A program made the translations under genes and the position numbers. Below the pieces are notes generated by a model, which saw only the letters and a program-made list of their open reading frames with translations, ran no database searches and was not told the origin of the DNA. Positions 7,506 through 15,409 of a stretch of 64,000 nt of DNA are shown here, one piece after another; positions within the stretch are counted from its first letter, which is position 1; the number at the start of each line of letters is the position of its first letter. Source of the stretch: an uncultured Verrucomicrobia subdivision 3 bacterium (GTDB lineage Bacteria > Verrucomicrobiota > Verrucomicrobiia > Limisphaerales > UBA11358); NCBI GenBank assembly GCA_903895255.1, contig CAITTG010000010.1, positions 1 to 64,000 on the forward strand, in the 5' to 3' direction.

Positions 7506-9329
7506 TTAACTGGCACCGGTCACGATGGGCAGGGTGAAATAAATGGTCGCCCCCGGCCCCGCATTGTTCTCCGCCCAGATGCGCCCATCATGAGCGGTCA
7601 CTATCCTCTGGCAGATGGACAGGCCCAGGCCCAGGCCCTCGGGCTTCGAACTGTGGAACGGTTCGAACAAATGGCGCAACCTTTCGGGGCTGATGCCCGT
7701 GCCGCCATCCCGCACCGCCACCTGGACCAGACCAGGCTCCCGGCGCGTGGTCCGCAGGCTGGCTTCCCGCCGTTCATCCGGGGCATCTTTCATGGCGTCA
7801 AAGGCGTTGAGCACCAGGTTCAGGACCACTTGTTGCAACTGCACACTATCACCGTTGATGCGGATGGGGGACGGGTCCAGATCCAGGGTCAGGCGGATCT
7901 TTCGCTGGGTGGAGTCACTGTGTAATAACCGGACGATTTCCGCGATCACCCGGTTGATTTCCAGCGGCTGGCGATTGGGTTCCTCGCGGCGCACCAGATT
8001 GCGCATTTGGCGGATGATCTGGCCCGCGCGCTTGGTGTCTTGCGCGATGTCGTCCAGCGCCCCGCGCACCTCGCTCAGGTCCGGCGGTGTGGCGGCCAGA
8101 AAGCGGGTGGCGGCCTGCGCGTTGTTTAAGATGGCGCTCAATGGCTGGTTTAATTCATGGGCCAGCGAACCGGCGAGGGCGCCCAGATTTGAGACCCGGG
8201 CGAAATGGGTCAACTCCGCGCGCTGGCGGATGGTCGCGGCTTCCGCCAGCCGGAGTTCGGTGACATCCATGCTGACCCCGCGCAAAATCGGTGACTGAGT
8301 TTGCGGGTTGCTTTCCCAGCGGCCGCGCGAGGAGATCCAGCGCACCTGGTCGGGCGGCAGTTGCAACCGGTATTCCGCCTGATAGTCGCCCGTGCCCGCG
8401 ACCGCAGCCTGGACGGCGGAGCAAAGCCGGGACCGGTCCTCAGGATGGACTTTTTGCAGGAAGCGTGCAAAGTCCAGCGGCTCGGACGGGCCAAAGCCAA
8501 AAATCACCCGCCATTCCGGGGAGGCGCGAATGGTGTTGCTTTTTAGGTCGCGGGTCCAGAGGCCAATTCGCGCCGCGCTGCTGGCCAGCACCATCTGTTT
8601 TTGGCTTTCCTGCAAGTCCGCGGCCAATTGACCGGACCGCAGCACGTTCAGGCTCATTTCGAAACTAATGGCGGTGATCACCAGCATGAAAAAGCAACTT
8701 GCAATAACCGGCCAATGAAGCACACCCGTCACAACCAGCAGGCTTTGCAGCATGCCCGCCAGCAGGCAGATCGCGACACTGCCACCCACCGTGAGAGCCA
8801 GCCGCCGCTCCCCGCGCCGCCAGACCGTTATGGCCGCATCCACCACGAGGCCAACCAACAACAGCAGGCTTAACTGGCCGGCCAGCATCCAGGGATTGGG
8901 CACACCCACGGGAACCGCGACCGATTCACCCAGGAACATCACGTGCCGCAGACCGGTAATCTCCCGGTAATTGAGATTGACGGGTTGGAGAAAGTCAACC
9001 ACCAGGGCCAGACTACGGAGGGCGACCACTGAACCGAGCAACCACGAGCGTCCAGCCCCGAGATAAACCTTTACAAACCCGGCCAGACTTAGAATCAGCA
9101 GCCAGACCGGAAGGTGCACCCAGCGAACCGCCACGCCGTACTCGGCGGCGCTGGTGGACCGCATCATCCACAGTTCGATTGCTGCAAAAACCGCGGTGGC
9201 TGCCGAGGCGAGTCCGAAAAGCAGGCTGGCCCAGGCCCGGCGTTGCAGTCCCCAGACCAGCAAATGAATCACCCCCATGGTCAGGCAGGCGGATATGATC
9301 ATCGACCAGAGGATGGTGACCCAGTTCAT
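7506..9329 (-). CDS. Membrane-bound PAS sensor histidine kinase, FixL-like
   Basis: 607 residues. About seven hydrophobic segments occupy residues 5-225, followed by a PAS domain (about 250-360, ending GVSMDVTELR), a HisKA H-box SLAHELNQPLSAI with phospho-acceptor His391, and an HATPase domain with VLNLVLNAFDAM (N box) and GLGLGLSICQRIV (G2 box). The H-box type is that of FixL/DctB-like kinases, which pair with FixJ-type regulators. The nearest such regulators are at 12773 and 13637, separated by a tRNA and a GH35 gene. It is therefore a candidate partner, but the pairing is inference. No ligand-binding periplasmic domain is evident. Confidence 0.9.
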   Translation of the reverse strand: MNWVTILWSMIISACLTMGVIHLLVWGLQRRAWASLLFGLASAATAVFAAIELWMMRSTSAAEYGVAVRWVHLPVWLLILSLAGFVKVYLGAGRSWLLGSVVALRSLALVVDFLQPVNLNYREITGLRHVMFLGESVAVPVGVPNPWMLAGQLSLLLLVGLVVDAAITVWRRGERRLALTVGGSVAICLLAGMLQSLLVVTGVLHWPVIASCFFMLVITAISFEMSLNVLRSGQLAADLQESQKQMVLASSAARIGLWTRDLKSNTIRASPEWRVIFGFGPSEPLDFARFLQKVHPEDRSRLCSAVQAAVAGTGDYQAEYRLQLPPDQVRWISSRGRWESNPQTQSPILRGVSMDVTELRLAEAATIRQRAELTHFARVSNLGALAGSLAHELNQPLSAILNNAQAATRFLAATPPDLSEVRGALDDIAQDTKRAGQIIRQMRNLVRREEPNRQPLEINRVIAEIVRLLHSDSTQRKIRLTLDLDPSPIRINGDSVQLQQVVLNLVLNAFDAMKDAPDERREASLRTTRREPGLVQVAVRDGGTGISPERLRHLFEPFHSSKPEGLGLGLSICQRIVTAHDGRIWAENNAGPGATIYFTLPIVTGAS

Positions 9330-9844
9330 GCGGCCGGGGGGCGGGCGGGCGCGGTTTGGCCTGCGCCTTCGGACTGCTTTTGGAGGTTGGACCTGGCTGT
9401 ATGCATGCCGAGTTTTATCCTAGCGAATGGTCCCGGTCCGCGCCATGCGGAATTTAAACCGCCCCCCGGATGGAGGGATCGCCCAAGATTTTTGCCCAGG
9501 ACCAAAAAACGAGGAAAGCAAGCCAGTGGGTGATGGCGGCAAGCCAATGGTGGTCTGCCTTGGTTGAAAGTTAGGTGGTGGCACTTTTGTGAAGTGGACC
9601 TCATGGTTATCAAACCACCCTGCCGCCAGCTCCACAAGAGCAAGCTTGCGGGCTGCTTTGGACTCGTTCAGGCGCTACACTTTGCCGGCCAGCTAGCTTA
9701 GCCGCCGCCAGCTCGGGATGGCGGCGGGGGTTTTCCGGGACCAGCGGATTTGCTTGCCCGTGCGTCTGAAGAAGGCATAATGCCTTCCTGACAATTCGTA
9801 CCGCGACCACCTTTCCCGGGCAATTGTTAAAATTAGAACGCGAT
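9330..9844. other. Intergenic region between kinase and tRNA-Arg
   Basis: No convincing gene. A strong hairpin has arms CCGCCGCCA (9702-9710) and TGGCGGCGG (9719-9727) and is followed by GGG and four T, so it may end transcription running towards the tRNA. A minus-strand open frame around 9420-9650 encodes a peptide containing VPPPNFQP that I do not recognise. It has no clear start or family. Confidence 0.4.
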
Positions 9845-9921
9845 GCGCGCGTAGCTCAACTGGATAGAGCGTCGGTCTCCGAAGCCGAAGGTTGTGGGTT
9901 CAACTCCCGCCGCGCGCACCA
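9845..9921 (+). tRNA. tRNA-Arg (anticodon CCG)
   Basis: A full cloverleaf is present. The acceptor stem GCGCGCG (9845-9851) pairs with CGCGCGC (9911-9917). The D stem is GCTC/GAGC. The anticodon stem TCGGT/GCCGA has loop CTCCGAA, giving anticodon CCG for codon CGG. The variable loop is 5 nt, and the T stem GTGGG/CCCGC has loop TTCAACT. Discriminator A is at 9918 and CCA is encoded in the DNA at 9919-9921. Confidence 0.97.
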
Positions 9922-9929
9922 TCGCCCCG

Positions 9930-12299
9930 CTAACGTTTCTCCGCAAATCCCGCGTATGGCGCCAGCTCGGCACCGCTGAGTTTGGCCCCTTTATCCGTTG
10001 GACGCAGGCACAGGGTCAGAACGTTCTTTTGGCCTTCACCCGTCTTCAGCCAGCATTCGGGGAGGTAAAATTTGCGTTGCGGACCCGCTTCCCAGTAACG
10101 CCCCAGCGGCTGGTCGTTCAAATAAATCCAGCCATTACCCGAGGCTTCCAGCACCATGCCCCACGGCACCCAAGTGCCGGTCTCGACGTGGGGCACAGAG
10201 AATTCCAGGCGATACCAGGTGGCCAGATCCGTCGCCGGAGCGGCCGGCATGTCGCCTTTTTTGACCGGCAGCACGCTGGTCAAGTCCAGCACCATCGGCG
10301 ACCAGTCCTCGGGGATTGTCGTGGGCGCATACCATTTGCCTGCCACGCCGTCCAATTGCGGGGAGAATTCCCAGGTCAAGGGCTGGGTGGGCACCCCATC
10401 GGCTCCGGCCAGTTCCCCGGACTTGAGCCCTGCCAGTTCTTCCATGCCCTTGCCGCCATTCGCCTGGCCGGCGTTTTCGTAGAGCACCACGATTTCATTG
10501 GCCCCGGCCTTGAGCCGTCCGGTGATATTCAACCGGGCGCTGGTGGGTTTCGCGGCGGCTTTTTTAAGCAAGGCGCCATTTTCCGCGTCGAAATTTTTCT
10601 GCTGGCCGCCCGCCAGACTGGTTTGCACCAGCCGGCCATTGACCCGCACCACCACATGGTCGCCGCGGAACAAGTCCAGTTGCAGCGCGGAAAATCCGGC
10701 CGCCTGCTCCGCCGTGAGGTTCGCCTGGGCGCGATACAGCACAAGGCGCGTGTCGAAAATGCCCAGGGCCGATAGCGGCGCGCCCGGCGGGATTGCCTGC
10801 CAGCCCTGGCTCGCGGTTTCGGGATGGGTCAGACAGGTGGCAATCCGCACCGGCGCGGGATCCGCCGGGCGCTCCGGCGGCGCGACGGGTTGCGGCAGCC
10901 ATTCGCCAGCAGGCAGGCAGAGCACTTTCATGCCGAAGGGCGCCAGGTCATATTTTACCGGGATGGGATCGCCGCTGTCCGGCTTCAACACCACCTGGCC
11001 CTGACGCGGCGCTTTCCGGTCGCCATTGAAACAAAAAACAAACGTCTCGCCATTGGGGTTGCGCCGCACTTTGAAAAACACGTCGCTATTCGTGCTGTCC
11101 GGCGTGCAGTTGACCAGGTCCGTCCGGGCGAGTGACGCGCCGTGGGCCTTGAGGAAATTACCAATGCCCGCCACGGTGAAATAACGGTCGCCCACCCCGC
11201 CATGCTCGCGGATGGGGGCGTTGTAATCATAAGTGGTGGTGAGCGTCCGCGCGCCCCAGCCGTCCACATGAATGCCGCCGTAGAGCATGTAATAACTCGT
11301 AATGGTCGCCCCGCCGGCATACGCCATCAGGGTGACCGCGTTGATTTCCGAGGCGGTTACCCCGTCTTGATCCTCACTGAGCATCCCGCCGATCTGGGCG
11401 AACCATCCGCCTTGCAATTCCGGCACCATGCCCGGGGCGTTCGGTTGGGCCGTCTTTTCCTTGATGACATCCTCGTACACTTTCTTCACCGCCCAGCGCG
11501 GATACTCATTCGCACCATCAAACACCTGGCTCAAAAGCGGGTCGTGACTCCCGCGAATTTCCCTCGTCCAGCACGTCATGATGGGCACTTCAATGCCGTC
11601 GGCTTTGGCGTCCTGATACAACGCGCGCAGGTGGTTTTCCTTCTGCTCGCGGTTGCCGGCGCGGTTGAAGTCGTACTCGTTCTCAATCTGGAAGAGAATG
11701 ATTCCATGGGCGCCTTTCGGTTTGCGGGTCAGTTGTTCGGCGGCCAGCACCGGGCACACGGCATCGTACCAATGCTTGGACCAAGCCAGATAAGTGGGAT
11801 CATCCGAGCGCAGCCACATGTCGGCGCGGAGGGGTTGGGCGGGTTTGAAATTGAGCAGCCAGCGCGGGTAACCGCCCCCGTCCCATTCCGCGCAAATGTA
11901 GGGTCCGGGTCGGATGATGACGTACAGGCCAAACTCGTCCTCCGCCATGTGCAGAAAATCCTTGAGGTCGGCAAGGTCCACCTTGGAAAAATCCTCAAGG
12001 CCGGCGGGTTGGTCTTTTTCGTGCCAGTTCCAAGGCACGTAGGTTTCCACGGTGTTGAAACCGGCGGCTTTGATTTTTTCAAACCGGCTGCGCCAAAGCG
12101 GCTTGGGGCAGCGAAAATAATGGAATGCACCGCTGAAAATCAGCGTGTCCTGGCCGTCAATGGTCAGGCAATGGCCGTCATAATGAATGCGATCGGGTTG
12201 GGCGAAAACCTTGGGAGGCAATGGCTGGTCATCGGCCGCAGTGGCCAGGCCAGGGAGCAGCACGGTAAAACCAAGCAGCAGGGGAAGGACATTTTTCAT
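9930..12299 (-). CDS. Secreted GH35 beta-galactosidase
   Basis: 789 residues with a Sec signal peptide (MKNVLPLLLGFTVLLPGLATA). The glycoside hydrolase 35 barrel shows SGAFHYFRCPKPLW, FNTVETYVPWNWHE, the family signature RPGPYICAEWDGGGYPRWLL (about 130-149) and the acid/base motif QIENEY with Glu208. The nucleophile Glu is likely in VPELQGGW. C-terminal beta domains follow (jelly-roll type, with VVVRVNGRLVQ and GNGWIYLNDQPLGRYW). It should remove terminal beta-galactosyl residues from polysaccharides outside the cytoplasm. Its upstream region (12391-12645) shares an element with the larA homologue at 40620, which suggests common control. Confidence 0.93.
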   Translation of the reverse strand: MKNVLPLLLGFTVLLPGLATAADDQPLPPKVFAQPDRIHYDGHCLTIDGQDTLIFSGAFHYFRCPKPLWRSRFEKIKAAGFNTVETYVPWNWHEKDQPAGLEDFSKVDLADLKDFLHMAEDEFGLYVIIRPGPYICAEWDGGGYPRWLLNFKPAQPLRADMWLRSDDPTYLAWSKHWYDAVCPVLAAEQLTRKPKGAHGIILFQIENEYDFNRAGNREQKENHLRALYQDAKADGIEVPIMTCWTREIRGSHDPLLSQVFDGANEYPRWAVKKVYEDVIKEKTAQPNAPGMVPELQGGWFAQIGGMLSEDQDGVTASEINAVTLMAYAGGATITSYYMLYGGIHVDGWGARTLTTTYDYNAPIREHGGVGDRYFTVAGIGNFLKAHGASLARTDLVNCTPDSTNSDVFFKVRRNPNGETFVFCFNGDRKAPRQGQVVLKPDSGDPIPVKYDLAPFGMKVLCLPAGEWLPQPVAPPERPADPAPVRIATCLTHPETASQGWQAIPPGAPLSALGIFDTRLVLYRAQANLTAEQAAGFSALQLDLFRGDHVVVRVNGRLVQTSLAGGQQKNFDAENGALLKKAAAKPTSARLNITGRLKAGANEIVVLYENAGQANGGKGMEELAGLKSGELAGADGVPTQPLTWEFSPQLDGVAGKWYAPTTIPEDWSPMVLDLTSVLPVKKGDMPAAPATDLATWYRLEFSVPHVETGTWVPWGMVLEASGNGWIYLNDQPLGRYWEAGPQRKFYLPECWLKTGEGQKNVLTLCLRPTDKGAKLSGAELAPYAGFAEKR

Positions 12300-12390
12300 G
12301 CGGATGCGTGTTTTAATTATTTGTAAGGTCGCAGGTTAATGGGCCGCGGGGGAAAAGTCCAGCGGGGGAAGGAATTTCGGAAAGTGCGGG

Positions 12391-12403
12391 AATCTTCAAG
12401 ATT
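12391..12403. promoter_or_regulatory. Palindrome AATCTTCAAGATT upstream of the GH35 gene (copy 1)
   Basis: A perfect 13-nt inverted repeat (AATCTT-C-AAGATT) lies 92 nt before the GH35 start codon. The same 13 bases occur at 40709-40721, 89 nt before the larA homologue. Equal sequence and equal spacing before two carbohydrate genes argue for a regulator binding site. The regulator is unknown. Confidence 0.6.
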
Positions 12404-12424
12404 TTGCGGGAGGGTGGCATCGTG

Positions 12425-12464
12425 ATTTGGTTAAATGGTTATTTTGTTAAATGGTTAAACTGTT
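12425..12464. repeat. 8-nt tandem array (AAATGGTT-like), copy 1
   Basis: Five consecutive 8-nt units: ATTTGGTT, AAATGGTT, ATTTTGTT, AAATGGTT, AAACTGTT. The array is followed immediately by TATAAT at 12465-12470. The matching array in copy 2 is at 40727-40774. The exact period and the -10-like hexamer directly after it could make this a promoter for a rightward transcript ending at the hairpin at 12605. Confidence 0.65.
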
Positions 12465-12604
12465 TATAATAATGCATTTGCAATGAAGTCGCGCGGCGGT
12501 CGGGCGGCTGGGCGGGGCAGGGGTGGCGTCGGAGACGCCAGCCAGACTGGCGGGGCGACCTTTCCCTGATGTCATCATCACTGTCATCGGGATAATATTA
12601 GCGG

Positions 12605-12645
12605 GGGACCCTGGACATCCGCTGTCCAGGGTCCCATTATTTTTT
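12605..12645 (+). terminator. Rho-independent terminator-like hairpin at the end of element copy 1
   Basis: Arms GGGACCCTGGACA (12605-12617) and TGTCCAGGGTCCC (12623-12635) pair over 13 bp around loop TCCGC. ATTATTTTTT follows. It has the form of a strong terminator on the plus strand. No protein gene on the plus strand ends here, so it would terminate either a small RNA or read-through. The hairpin core recurs at 40914-40938. Confidence 0.7.
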
Positions 12646-12772
12646 CGGGCGGCCAACGAGCCCTGGAGGTGCTAAAATACCGCTGGTGGCCGCCGATAAT
12701 GGGTTGATTTTGGCGGAGATGTGGCTTAAAATTCCGCCATTCAGTAAGGAAGCAAATTGACCGTGACATTGT

Positions 12773-13495
12773 ATGCCTGCTGCCACATTTGCCGGTACGG
12801 TTTTTATCGTGGATGATGAAACATCTGTGCGCAAATCATTGGTGCGTCTGCTGGTCTCGGCGGGTTACGTCGTGGAGGCCTTTGCCTCGGCGGAGGACTT
12901 TCTGGGCCAGCCCCGGTCAGCGCACCACACTGGCTGTGTGTTGCTGGATGTGAGCCTGCCGGGGTTAAGCGGCCTGGATTTGCAGCAGGTGCTGCAAGCC
13001 CTGGCACCCCCCCTGCCGGTGATCTTTCTGACCGGGCATGGGGATGTGCCTTCGAGTGTGCGGGCCATGAAGGGGGGCGCGGTGGATTATCTGACCAAAC
13101 CCGTGTGTGCCGAGGCCTTGCTGCCGGCCATCGCCCTGGCCATGGACCGCTCCCGCGCGGCCCGGGAGCGGCATGCCGAGAGGCTGGAACTTCAACGCCA
13201 TTTGGACCAGCTTACCGACCGGGAACGCGAGGTGATGGAATTTGTGGTGCGCGGCTGGATGAACAAGCAGGTGGCGGCGGAACTGGGCACGGTGGAGAAA
13301 ACCATCAAGGTGCACCGCGCGCGGCTCATTGAGAAAATGGGTGTCTCTTCCCTGGCGGAGCTCGTGCTGGTCGCGGAAAAGCTGGGCATGTTTTCCCCGG
13401 AGTCGGGCACGCCCCGCCCGCGAAGTCCGGGGTCCGGCAACCAGCTTCCCCGGCAACAGCCCGCATTTTCCGGCCGGTGGCAAAACCCGGCCTGA
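12773..13495 (+). CDS. FixJ/NarL-type response regulator
   Basis: 240 residues. The receiver domain (10-125) has FIVDDETSV, phospho-acceptor Asp59 in LLDVSLPGLSG, FLTGHGDV and DYLTKPV. The output domain is a LuxR-type helix-turn-helix with LTDREREVMEFVVRGWMNKQ, KTIKVHRARLIEKMG. This is the FixJ layout: a phosphorylated dimer binds short inverted repeats. The gene heads the envelope cluster in which the TTGGAC-N4-GTCCAA sites lie, making it the most likely reader of those sites. The C-terminal 25 residues are Pro/Gly-rich and unlikely to be structured. Confidence 0.93.
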   Translation: MPAATFAGTVFIVDDETSVRKSLVRLLVSAGYVVEAFASAEDFLGQPRSAHHTGCVLLDVSLPGLSGLDLQQVLQALAPPLPVIFLTGHGDVPSSVRAMKGGAVDYLTKPVCAEALLPAIALAMDRSRAARERHAERLELQRHLDQLTDREREVMEFVVRGWMNKQVAAELGTVEKTIKVHRARLIEKMGVSSLAELVLVAEKLGMFSPESGTPRPRSPGSGNQLPRQQPAFSGRWQNPA

Positions 13496-13539
13496 TCACA
13501 CCGGGCCCGGGAAATCACCGGTCTGGCCCAAGATTAATG

Positions 13540-13555
13540 TTGGACCAAGGTCCAA
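13540..13555. promoter_or_regulatory. Inverted repeat TTGGACCAAGGTCCAA (site 1)
   Basis: Perfect 6-nt arms with a 4-nt spacer, lying between the FixJ-type regulator and the single-domain regulator. Its centre is 90 nt before the GTG at 13637. It is one of four such sites in the 13.5-23.4 kb cluster. Confidence 0.7.
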
Positions 13556-13636
13556 TGGTCGTCCGCCCCCGGCTTGGGCTAAGCTCACCCAGCAGCATCA
13601 CCACGCCACCCATGGCGCCGGGGCTGGCTTCAGTTC

Positions 13637-14071
13637 GTGACCAATAAAAAAGCACTCATTGCGATTGTGGACGACGACGAGTCGGTGTGTCGGGCCATGG
13701 AGCGGTTCGTGCGCTCCCTGGGCCTGGCCGCCGACACCTATGTCAGCAGCGAACATTTTCTGGAGCAGTTGGAATCCACCCCGGCCTGCCGGCCGGATTG
13801 CGTGATTCTGGATGTGCAGATGGCCGGGCTGGACGGCGTGGAGGCGCAACGGCGGCTGCGGCGGTCGCATCCCCGGATGCCCGTGATCTTCATCACCGCG
13901 CATGATGACCGCGCCGCGCGGGACCTGGCCGTGGACGGTGGCGCGGTCGCCGTGCTGCGCAAGCCGTGCAATGATGCCCTGATCATCCGCAGCCTGCAAA
14001 CCGCCCTGGGTCTCCGGCCGGCGGCGGATTTATTGGACCAAAGTCCAATTGTGCCGCGCCCGGCCGATTGA
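13637..14071 (+). CDS. Single-domain response regulator (receiver only)
   Basis: 144 residues, GTG start. It consists of a receiver domain only: IAIVDDDESVCRAMERFV, Asp59 in VILDVQMAGLDG, VIFITAHDD and AVLRKPC. There is no DNA-binding domain after residue 125; the tail ends soon after a regulatory repeat embedded in its last codons (14032-14049). Such stand-alone receivers usually act as phosphate sinks or relay partners, or bind another protein. It is preceded by site 1, so it may be a target of the FixJ-type regulator as well as its modulator. Confidence 0.88.
   Translation: MTNKKALIAIVDDDESVCRAMERFVRSLGLAADTYVSSEHFLEQLESTPACRPDCVILDVQMAGLDGVEAQRRLRRSHPRMPVIFITAHDDRAARDLAVDGGAVAVLRKPCNDALIIRSLQTALGLRPAADLLDQSPIVPRPAD
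14032..14049. promoter_or_regulatory. Inverted repeat ATTGGACCAAAGTCCAAT (site 2)
   Basis: Perfect 7-nt arms with spacer CAAA. It lies inside the last codons of the single-domain regulator and about 98 nt before the lipoprotein gene at 14139. A TATCCTAAATTC stretch (from 14125) near the lipoprotein start could serve as the -10 region. A lone half-site, ATTGGAC, recurs at 14547, 38 nt before the next gene. Confidence 0.75.
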
Positions 14072-14138
14072 GATAATTTACCGGTCATTTGGACGCGCAC
14101 CCATTTAACCATCGCCGCCGATCGGATATCCTAAATTC

Positions 14139-14546
14139 ATGAACTCAATCCTCCGCGTGCTCACGCTCTTGCTGGCAGCGGCCGGCCTGCTGGCCGTCAC
14201 CGGCTGCAAAACCGTGGCTATTTCCTCCACCCAATATATCGGCGGACCGATGTACGCCCCCTCGGACCCGAATACGATTGTGATTTTAAACACCGAACCC
14301 ACGCGGCCGAATGTGCGGCTGGGCGAGGTGACAGCCGAGCCCTCCAGCTCCAAGGTCTCGGCGCAGGAAATCATGGCCAAAATCCGGAAAGCGGCCGCGC
14401 AAATGGGCGCTGATGCCGTGGTCATTGTGTCGGACCGCTATCAAATCACCGGGGCAGTGGTCACGGGCGGGTGGATGACGCGCAGCATACAACCCACGAC
14501 CTCCCGGGTGATCGTGGGCGTGGCCATCAAGTACCTCAACCCCTGA
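14139..14546 (+). CDS. Small lipoprotein, function unknown
   Basis: 135 residues with a lipoprotein signal peptide; lipobox LAVTGC with the lipidated Cys near residue 23. The mature part contains VRLGEVTAEPSSSKVSAQEI and AAAQMGADAVVIVSDRY, a pattern of small alpha/beta lipoproteins whose role I do not know. It is the first envelope gene after site 2. Sec and Lgt/Lsp processing to the periplasmic face of a membrane is inferred. Confidence 0.8.
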   Translation: MNSILRVLTLLLAAAGLLAVTGCKTVAISSTQYIGGPMYAPSDPNTIVILNTEPTRPNVRLGEVTAEPSSSKVSAQEIMAKIRKAAAQMGADAVVIVSDRYQITGAVVTGGWMTRSIQPTTSRVIVGVAIKYLNP

Positions 14547-14584
14547 ATTGGACCACACGCCCTTTTTCAATTGCTCATCCTGAT

Positions 14585-15343
14585 ATGAAACACACGATTA
14601 GCCTGGGTGTCATGCTGGCCGCCCTCGGCCTGTTGACCGGCTGCCAGACCGACACCACCACCTACGACCCCGCCCCCACCCCGCCGCCGCCGCTGGTGGG
14701 CAGCGCCCCGGCCAGCAACCCGACCCCAGCGGGGCCCGCCACGGGCCTGGCCGCCCGCATTATTGAAGCCAGCCAGGCCAATGCTGCGCAATTGAAGCGC
14801 TATTCCTGGTCCAGCCGCGTGGAGTTGCTGCAAAATGGCGTGGTGCAGGATATTCGCATTGAACTGGTGGCGCTCGATCCCTACCAGCAATGGCAGCGCA
14901 CCTTGCTCAATGACCAGGCCGCGCCGCTGCCGGATGGCTTTATCCGCCGGCGCATTGCGGAAAACCAGCGCGCCCAGGTGGAGACCTACCTGGTCGGCCT
15001 GCGCAGTCTGCTGGACCAATACACGATGCTCACGCCCGGCCAGGTGGTTAGTTTCGTCGGCCAGTCCCGGATTTCCGCGCCGGATTCCAATGGCCTGCTG
15101 AAACTGACGGGGTCGGATATTGTGGTGCCCGCCGATACCTACAGCGTGTGGCTGCTGCCCGCCAGCCGGCAGACCCGCCGGATTCAGGTCACCACCTTTT
15201 ACCAGCTCAGCCAGGTGCAAATAACCGCCACGTTTGCCACGCTGCCCAGCGGCTTGACCCATGTGCAATACGCGGAAGTCGATGTGCCCGCGCAAGGTTT
15301 GCGTTTGCAAATGCACAACTTTGATTACAACCTGAACAACTGA
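14585..15343 (+). CDS. Lipoprotein, DUF-type, function unknown
   Basis: 252 residues. Lipobox LLTGC is followed by a Thr/Pro-rich linker (to about residue 55) and a folded domain starting LAARIIEASQANAAQLKRYSWSSR. That domain resembles periplasmic lipoproteins with an incomplete beta-barrel fold, with repeated short strands such as VELLQNGVVQDIRIELVALD. No catalytic motif is visible. It starts 38 nt after the previous gene with a half-site ATTGGAC in between. Confidence 0.8.
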   Translation: MKHTISLGVMLAALGLLTGCQTDTTTYDPAPTPPPPLVGSAPASNPTPAGPATGLAARIIEASQANAAQLKRYSWSSRVELLQNGVVQDIRIELVALDPYQQWQRTLLNDQAAPLPDGFIRRRIAENQRAQVETYLVGLRSLLDQYTMLTPGQVVSFVGQSRISAPDSNGLLKLTGSDIVVPADTYSVWLLPASRQTRRIQVTTFYQLSQVQITATFATLPSGLTHVQYAEVDVPAQGLRLQMHNFDYNLNN

Positions 15344-15409
15344 GCCGGGTGGGCCACCCAGGCCGGACCGGGGCGTTGGCGCCCGCCGGACCGCCGGGGG
15401 TTTGAATTT

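Noticed and set aside
9420-9660. Minus-strand open frame with VPPPNFQP as a gene
   Set aside because: Short, without a clear start or a family I can name, and placed in a gap with hairpins; evidence insufficient.
12711-12726. GG-N10-GC pattern before the FixJ-type regulator, like a sigma-54 promoter
   Set aside because: Only the GG and GC dinucleotides fit; the rest departs from the consensus and the regulator lacks a sigma-54 interaction domain.
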